From contig CM055101.1 of NCBI GenBank assembly GCA_029204225.1, forward strand, positions 1,970,295 through 2,034,294: a DNA stretch of 64,000 nt, read 5' to 3'. Shown here one piece after another: positions 58,145 through 64,000 of this stretch; the first letter of the stretch is position 1; every line of letters begins with the position of its first letter. The notes under the pieces are model-generated. The model saw nothing but the letters and a program-made list of their open reading frames with translations. It did not search any database and was not told where the DNA came from. The position numbers were made by a program, and so were the translations under genes. Source of the DNA: Diphasiastrum complanatum (Eukaryota; Streptophyta; Lycopodiopsida; Lycopodiales; Lycopodiaceae).

Positions 58145-59165
58145 TGTAGCGCAGGCATCCCAAAGGAAGCCGGGAACCACGACTTAGCTTCCCAGCCTTC
58201 AACTCTTGCCATCCAAACCCACTTTACATACAAGTAGCCAACGCGCCAACAACGATCAGACTTAACCAACTTGAAGTTCCGAAAACCAACATTGAGATCC
58301 AGCCTGGTGCCATGCCAGATCGAGGGTCCCGATGTGGGTGACTTCCCTCCAAGCAAGCCACCCAACATACATCAAACTTAACCAACTCGAAGCTTCGTTA
58401 CAAACGAGTAACATCCAATCCAAGCAAGCGGTCTGACTTACATCAGACTTAACCAACTGAAAGCTTTGTCCCGACAGCATACCGCTGGCACCACGGACCA
58501 AATGGTCCCAATGGCATACCGCCGACGTCCCGGGATACGACCCTCAGCTATGTGCCAATTTAAAAATTTTGAAGCGGCCTTACAACTAGCGCTTTTTCCG
58601 AATATTGAAACCCAGAAGGTAATCAAAGTCAGTTTGAGAAAAATCCCACTTTATTGATAAATCTGAGAAGGTTACATTTCAAGTGTGTGACCAACCCTAG
58701 TCTTTGGGGAGCTCGCATGCCAAGGCGAGTGCCAGGACAACATTCTAGCAAGAGAGGCTGAGACTTGCTTGGAGCTCGCCCTAAGTCGCAACCCGCACTC
58801 CCCTATAGTATTGGTGGGATTTGGCACCCCCCCTCATACCAAGCACTCTACCCAAGCTGGTAAAGCACATTTTTCTCTCTCTAGAGAGTAATTTTCTCTC
58901 TCTATATTTTATTGATCCCCAGGCTTCCTTTAATCATGCCTAGATCATGTGAGGTGATTGCACATCGATCTGAGCTCTCTGGACTTCGCTAGAACTGATC
59001 AAAGATTTTCAGCCATAGGAACTTGGCGTCGGCTGGATTCTGGTCACAGTGGCGCTGGGAGTGGCGCCAACGTGGGCTGGGAGCAGTAGGGGCGCTGCTG
59101 GCGCCGGGGACAATGCTGGCGCCAGTGGCGCCGGAAGTAAAGTTTGTAAAGGTAGCTTTACAACA
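58145..59165 (-). repeat. 3' LTR of nested element (1021 bp)
   Basis: About 180 bp shorter than the other LTR because of a deletion near 58460 (AAGCTTTGTCCCGACAG joins sequence that in the other LTR is separated by about 190 bp). Several GGCGCC hexamers of the other LTR are changed here to forms such as GGCGTC. Confidence 0.85.
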
Positions 59166-59190
59166 TCCACCCCACCTTTATAAAATCTGA
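59166..59190 (-). other. Polypurine tract of nested element
   Basis: The minus strand reads AAAGGTGGGGTGGA immediately before the LTR's TGTTG. Confidence 0.7.
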
Positions 59191-60981
59191 TGTCCTCATC
59201 CGATGTCAGATTAAAGTAAAGGTGTCTCCCAATTAAAAGTAACTATACATCTAAGCTACTTGGCACAGTACTCAATCTACTGGCCCCTTTTTATTAACAT
59301 TGAAGCTGGCACACCACAAGTTGGAGGCTCAGATCTTTGTACTGAAAAATTACATAACTTAAAATATCTCTTTGTCTGAGAAAAGCGTAGATTTTATATC
59401 GCTTTTGTAAAATCCAAGAACCTTATTAACTGGTGACAGAGGCCTTTCTTTGAAATGTTCACCCCTGTCGCTTCTGACTTTCGACTTTGGAACTCCTTTG
59501 AGCTCATGATTTGTCCTTGATGCACTTTGTGTTGAGCTCCCTAAGATCCAGATTTGATCAGTTCTGCACAGGTATCAAGGCTCCTTGAGCCAAAGGATTT
59601 ATCGTTTGATTGCCCACTTTATGGTCCACTCCATGCCTTGTTGCTTCTGCACCTTGATTTCTCTCCTTGTCCCAGCCTGATCTTGATACATTTCCTTCTT
59701 GGCTCTTTAAGGTAGGCAAAGATTGAGTACTCCGCAATGCACCTCTCACTTAGGTTGAAGTAGCTCTTTGAATCAGCCCAAATGTAACCATTGACCTCGT
59801 GGAAAGCCAAAGGGTCGCACCAGTTTGATCCGCATACGAACTATCTCTTCGCGTTTTGTTTGAAGCACCATGTCCATCACGCAAAACTTGACTTTCACAA
59901 TTCCATCACTGGTCAGTTGCCTCACAGTCAAAACAAGAAGTGTACATCGAGCTTGGCTTCAAGTAGTTCTCTTTGAATCAAACACATGCACCCAGAGTTT
60001 GCACTAGTCCGATCTCAATACGAACTGTCCCTTAGCGTTCGTTCGAAATACCAAGTCTCTCATGCAAGACTCAACTTTCACAGTTCCTTCATTGATCAGC
60101 TGCCTTACACGTGACACAAGCCATTGTACTCATATTTTTCTCATCATTGCTGGTCCAAAGAAAGCCTATAACAAGCTTTCCTTCCACAAAAAAAACTTGT
60201 CAACTTATCAGGTCCAAAGTTCGCCATTCTTCTCGTGTGAGTATGGCTAGGTCACCTTGAATTTGCCCCCATTTTGATCAACTTTCATTCAAAATTTGCC
60301 CCAGGAGAGAGGTGTGTGTGACAGTTCCCCTCCACTTATAAAATTAGCTGATCGGACTTAGAGTAGAGTTCTTCGGACAAAAAGCCTTTCCAACACTTTG
60401 CTTCCCATCTGCTAGGATTATGGCTCGATCTAACTTGTTGCCAATTTCTGAAGAGGATCCTAGTCGTTCCCCTTTAAGGAAAAACACAACTGATACTGGA
60501 TATCACCCATGCTCAGTGAGTTTCAGCTCCGAAGGTGGCCGTCCCAAAATGAAGACCAACTACTCCATGGAAGATCTCCCCTGAAATTGCCCTTTCCAAC
60601 TTTTGACTTCCTGCTTGCATCTGGTAGGCGTTGTCGCTCCCACCAAATTTGGTCGATAGCCCATATAGCTAAACGAAGGGTGGCTATCGCAAATATGTCA
60701 CCTCGCACCCTACAAGGCACAGACCGTGCTTACACCAACCTAATGGCAGCACATTGCCTCATCTGTCCTATGTGCAAACGGCGCCGGGCCCGAACCACGG
60801 AAATTGACCGTGCTTACACCTCAAGGGCAGCACCTTGACTCATCAACCCCCGTTCTGCCGACCACCCCGACTGTGGACGCACCCGTGCTTACACTGTGGG
60901 CAGCACCTTGCACAACAGTTGTCTTGATGAACCCCAAACAGTGGCCATTTCCTTGAGATCCACGTAGCTGACCGACCAGTC
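59191..60981. other. Internal region of nested element, no pol
   Basis: Holds a diverged tandem duplication of about 183 bp (about 59816-59990 and 60000-60115, both with CATACGAACT- or AATACGAACT-like starts and TTGACTTTCACAATTCC-like middles). It also holds three spaced copies of a CCGTGCTTACAC...GGCAGCAC motif (about 60728, 60811, 60881). Small frames were examined; none matches gag, protease, RT or integrase. Confidence 0.55.
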
Positions 60982-60994
60982 AGCTCTGATACCA
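60982..60994 (-). other. Primer binding site of nested element
   Basis: The minus strand reads TGGTATCAGAGCT, two bases inside the right LTR's end (CGCTACA, then TG). Confidence 0.8.
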
Positions 60995-60996
60995 CA

Positions 60997-62195
60997 TGTA
61001 GCGCAGGCATCCCAAAGGGAGCCGGGAACCACGACTTAGCTTCCTTGCCTTCAACTCTTGCCATCCAAACCCACTTGACATACAAGTAGCCAAATCGCCA
61101 ACAACGATTAGACTTAACCAACTTGAAGTTCCGAAAACCAACATTGAGATCCAACCTGGCGCCATGCCAGATCGGGGGTCCCGATGTGGGTGACTTCCCT
61201 CCAAGCAAGCCACCCGACATACATCAAACTTAACCAACTCGAAGCTTTGTTACAAACGAGTAACATCCATTCCAAGCAAGCGGTCTGACTTACATCAGAC
61301 TTAACCAATTGAAAGCTTCGTCACGAGTGCTGGAAGCCAACCTGGCGCCACGCCAGACTGGACAGCCATAAACATGTAACTTTCACCCAAGCAAGCCATC
61401 CAACTTAGCCGACAGGTTAGAGCCCGTTCCCCAAGAGCTTAACCCATTCGAATTCATGCAAGGAACACTCAGAACCACAAGCCGCGACAGATATGGAGAC
61501 AACCAGTTCCTGGACCAAATGGTCCCGACAGCATACCGCTAGCGCCATGGACCGAATGGTCCCGACGGCATACCGCTGGCGTCCCGGGATACGACCCTCA
61601 GCTATGTGCCAACTTAAAAATTTTGAAGCGGCCTTACAACTGGCGCTTTTACCGAACACTGAAACCCAGAAGGTAATCAGAGTCAGTTTGAGGAAAATCC
61701 TACTTTATTGATAAATCTAAGAAGGTTACATTTCAAGTGTGTGACCGACCCTAGTCTCCAAGGGGCTAGCATGCCAAGGCGAGTGCCAGGACAACATTCC
61801 AGCAAGGGAGGCTGAGACTTGGTTGGAGCTCGCCCTGAGTCGCAACCCGCACCCCCCCTCAAACCAAGCACTCTACCTAGGCTGGTAAAGCACATTTTTC
61901 TCTCTCTAGAAAGTCATATTCTCTCTCTAGATTTTATTGATCCCCAGGCTTCCTTTAATCATGCCTAGATCGTGTGAGGTGATTGCACATCGATCTGAGC
62001 TCTCTGGACTTCGCTAGAACCGATCAAAGATTTTCAACCATAGGAACTTGGCGCCGGTTGGATTCTGGTCACAGTGGCGCTGGGAGCGGCGCCGGCGCCA
62101 TTGGCGCCGGGAGCAGCAGGGGCGCTGCTGGCGCCAGGGATGATGCTGGCGCCAGCAGCGCCGGAAGTAAAGCTTGTAAAGGTAGCTTTACAACA
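60997..62195 (-). repeat. 5' LTR of nested element (1199 bp)
   Basis: Full-length LTR. Its outer part (about 62045-62165) is GC-rich with at least six GGCGCC hexamers in about 110 bp, in strong contrast to the AT-rich surroundings. Confidence 0.85.
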
Positions 62196-62200
62196 GATAG

Positions 62201-62820
62201 CCGTGATGTAACTCCTCACCCTGCCCATTTCCTATCTGTGAAGGAGAGGCCATCACTGTGCTCATCCCTCAGCCTATTCCCGCTCCCTCCTCCGATCTGC
62301 CTACATGCCATCAGATTCGTTTCTTTCCCTCTTGCAACCTCCCTCACCTAACCGCAACCCTGCTCCAGTAGACCTTCTTCTCCTCTTGTTGCCTGGCTGC
62401 GTGGTTTCCTTGCTTGTTTGGCTCGCTCTCCCTCTGGCCACGTTAACCTGCCTGGCCGCGTGGTTTCCCTGCTGCTGCTGTTATCCTGCCTCCGGTTCCT
62501 AACCTACCTAGCCCTGCTTATACTTCATCGCTATCGTGGTTGCTCTGTGCCCTATGGCTCCTAATTCCTATAACCAAGAATCAATGCCTCTGAGGTATAA
62601 GAAGTGTATTGTGGAGGGAACCCAGGTTCAAATGCCAACTATTGTTATTTGTGATTATAGCATTGGAGACTTGAAAGCCTAACTTCTGTTATTGAGATGG
62701 ACCGACCTTCTACTATGAGACTCATTTGTAGTGTGAGAATGTTTGACTGTTTCGTCTAGTCAAGCCAAACCTGAAGTCTTGCACTCCCTTGAAGATGTTT
62801 ATGTATGGGTTTGGTGTTTA
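62201..62820. other. E2 sequence right of the nested element
   Basis: Pyrimidine-rich. A frame at 62305-62502 with hydrophobic Leu runs is unlike any family I know. No gene supported. Confidence 0.4.
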
Positions 62821-63219
62821 GGTCACTAATATCCAAGAAAAGCTATTCATCCAAGTGCTATATTTATGAGCCATGGACACGAATTTGCTCATATGCTATT
62901 TAAGCATATGTCAGGCTGTATAGCCTTTGAATGTGAGTGCCCTAGCAAGTGATATACTCCTCATCACCTATTGTTGTCCGACTCTTGAGCCTATGAGCCC
63001 ATTACAATGGCTATTCATCTTTTTGTTGAGCAATGCTGAATCTCTAAGCAAATGAAGAATAGAGTTGTGCTCTTCTAAACCATTCTTAGACTCTTGCTCA
63101 TAAGTCGACTCCATAACCCAATGGAGCTTGAGCTATAATTGTGGTATAGAACGACTTCCGTTAGCAATTTCCTTAGATTGGCAGTCTATTTGGGGGTCGT
63201 TTTATAATCTTTCATGTAC

Positions 63220-64000
63220 TTTATCAAGAAGAAGTCAAAAGCTTTCAATTGTTTCAGAATCTTCAAGGAGCATGCAAAGAAAGAAATTGGTAGACAAATC
63301 AAAGCCCTGAGGTCCAATAATGGTGGAGAGTACATCTCTACTAAGTTCAAGGAGTATTCCTAGAGCCAAGGCATTGAACAACAATTTATCACTCCTTATT
63401 TGCCTCAATCTAATGGCTTAGTCGAGAGGAAGAATCGTACCCTGGTCGAGGCAGCCAAATGTATGCTGGCACATGAATCTTTGTCGAAGAGCTTCTGGGT
63501 TGAAGCTCTCCCCACATACAGCCGATGTTCAAACAAATGTTCGACTAAGGCCCTCGTAGGCAAAACACCACATGAGGTTTGGACAGGTTCTAAGGCTTCA
63601 ATGAAGAACCTTCGAGTGTTCGGATGCATCACCTATGCGCAGATCCCAAAGGAGACGAGGAAGAAATTCAACTTCCAAGGTCTCAAGACCATCCTTTATT
63701 GGATACACTTCATCTGACCAAGCTATACGATTTTATTCAGTAGGGATACAGTCTTTATCGAGGATCAGTTTGACGATTTCAAAGGAAAATGCAAAGTTCC
63801 ATGCAAACCTTTGATGCCTCTACCTCCGATACGACAATTCGAGTCTCGGGCTCAAGTGTGCCTATAGTCGATGGACTACCCGACAATGAGTCAGACAAAG
63901 AAGTTGTTGTTACTCAGCAACAACAAATCCAAGGATTGGCAGCCAACTGGCACCTCCTCCAAGAAGATCAAACCGAGCCCACAGAGTACATTCCTGAGTT
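63220..64000 (+). pseudogene. CopA copia integrase, continuing beyond the window
   Basis: Resumes right after E2 (TTTATCAAGAAG): YFIKKKSKAFNCF, RSNNGGEYIS, a stop at about 63361, then SNGLVERKNRTLVEAAKC, KTPHEVWTGSK, FGCITYAQIP, followed by the linker. Inverted counterpart of 1017-1733. The second catalytic Asp is Asn and the region of the first is deleted. The window ends inside the linker before RT. Confidence 0.9.

Larger units (their letters stand above)
58145..62195 (-). mobile_element. Complete non-autonomous LTR retrotransposon (4051 bp)
   Basis: Two direct LTRs (58145-59165 and 60997-62195), both TGTAGCGCAGG...TTTACAACA, flanked by GATAG duplications. The PBS lies on the minus strand next to the right LTR and a polypurine tract next to the left LTR, so transcription runs leftward. 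The 1.83-kb internal region has no gag or pol that I recognise, only short frames, so mobility would need enzymes from another element. It is inserted in E2. A truncated copy of its LTR is at 24427-24604. Confidence 0.88.
56605..63214. mobile_element. Insertion element E2 carrying a nested LTR element
   Basis: Begins TGTTTGTGGGG and ends AATCTTTCA, flanked by TGTAC duplications, inside CopA pre-integrase/integrase. Without the nested element and its duplication it is about 2.55 kb. Positions 56605-57386 could be an LTR (TG...TCTCTAACA), followed by TTTGGTTGCAGACC, a weak resemblance to a PBS. However, the right-hand 700 bp is not a visible repeat of it. The element has a GA tract at 57104-57118 and no recognised protein. 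It is either a chimeric or rearranged LTR element or another element type with a 5-bp duplication. Confidence 0.65.

Noticed and set aside
62305-62502. Leucine-rich hydrophobic ORF as a membrane peptide
   Set aside because: Pyrimidine-rich DNA yields Leu/Pro/Ser in any frame. No start context or homologue.
62575-62650. Possible tRNA-derived SINE head (string GGTTCAAATGCC)
   Set aside because: The B-box match is imperfect, no A box lies at the right distance, and no oligo-A or T tail with its own duplication was seen.

Overview
The window looks like plant nuclear DNA from a repeat-rich genome. It is AT-rich and made almost entirely of decayed Ty1/copia and Ty3/gypsy retrotransposon pieces, with methionine-tRNA-type primer binding sites (TGGTATCAGAGC), CT/GA microsatellites, and one recognisable plant-type gene resembling the BYPASS1 family, present as two broken copies. 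There are no bacterial operons, CRISPR arrays or rRNA genes, and I saw no tRNA gene. The species cannot be named from the sequence.

The layout is a mosaic of near-identical blocks (identities judged by eye, not computed). Block S1 (about 1-2117) recurs at 22361-24426 in the same direction and at about 62815-64000 inverted. Block S2 (about 2118-15251) recurs at about 38440-51396 in the same direction, roughly 13 kb. Block S3 (about 19850-22366, the BYPASS1-like gene) recurs inverted at about 35165-37680. Block S4 (24427-28042) recurs inverted at about 54690-58325. About 31184-32145 is a further inverted copy of 54385-55280.

Region by region: 1-2117 is a copia integrase/RT remnant cut by an insertion. 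2118-6005 holds two clusters of a short palindrome (core CTCGAGCACTGCTCGAG). 6130-7253 is an unrecognised gene with a possible ParB-like C-terminal half. 7933-11597 holds retrotransposon LTR and PBS remnants with an unrecognised ORF next to a polypurine tract and a 1.27-kb LTR. 11598-12640 is copia integrase. 12700-15110 is a minus-strand gypsy gag-pol remnant. 15637-16550 is a chromodomain remnant plus an LTR. 18316-19740 is a repeat of that LTR followed by a copia gag remnant. 20404-21340 is BYPASS1-like copy 1. 22361-35165 is nested copia elements in both orientations. 36211-37154 is BYPASS1-like copy 2. 37790-51396 is the second S2 copy. 51397-54384 is mixed, with a different copia RT. 54385-64000 is a copia element carrying an insertion that itself carries a complete 4-kb LTR element.

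The insertion history can be read from target-site duplications. A copia family (CopA here) already lacked part of its integrase. An element called E2 here then inserted into one CopA copy (5-bp duplication TGTAC). A non-autonomous LTR element then inserted into E2 (duplication GATAG). This stack was later copied in inverted orientation to 22-28 kb and lost most of the inner element. Another CopA copy took a different copia element, E (duplication CTTTG), which was then split by an inversion. No gene in the window looks fully intact. The most unusual signals are the palindrome arrays, the duplicated ParB-like gene, element E2 with clean ends but no visible LTR pair, and the non-TG/CA ends of element E.
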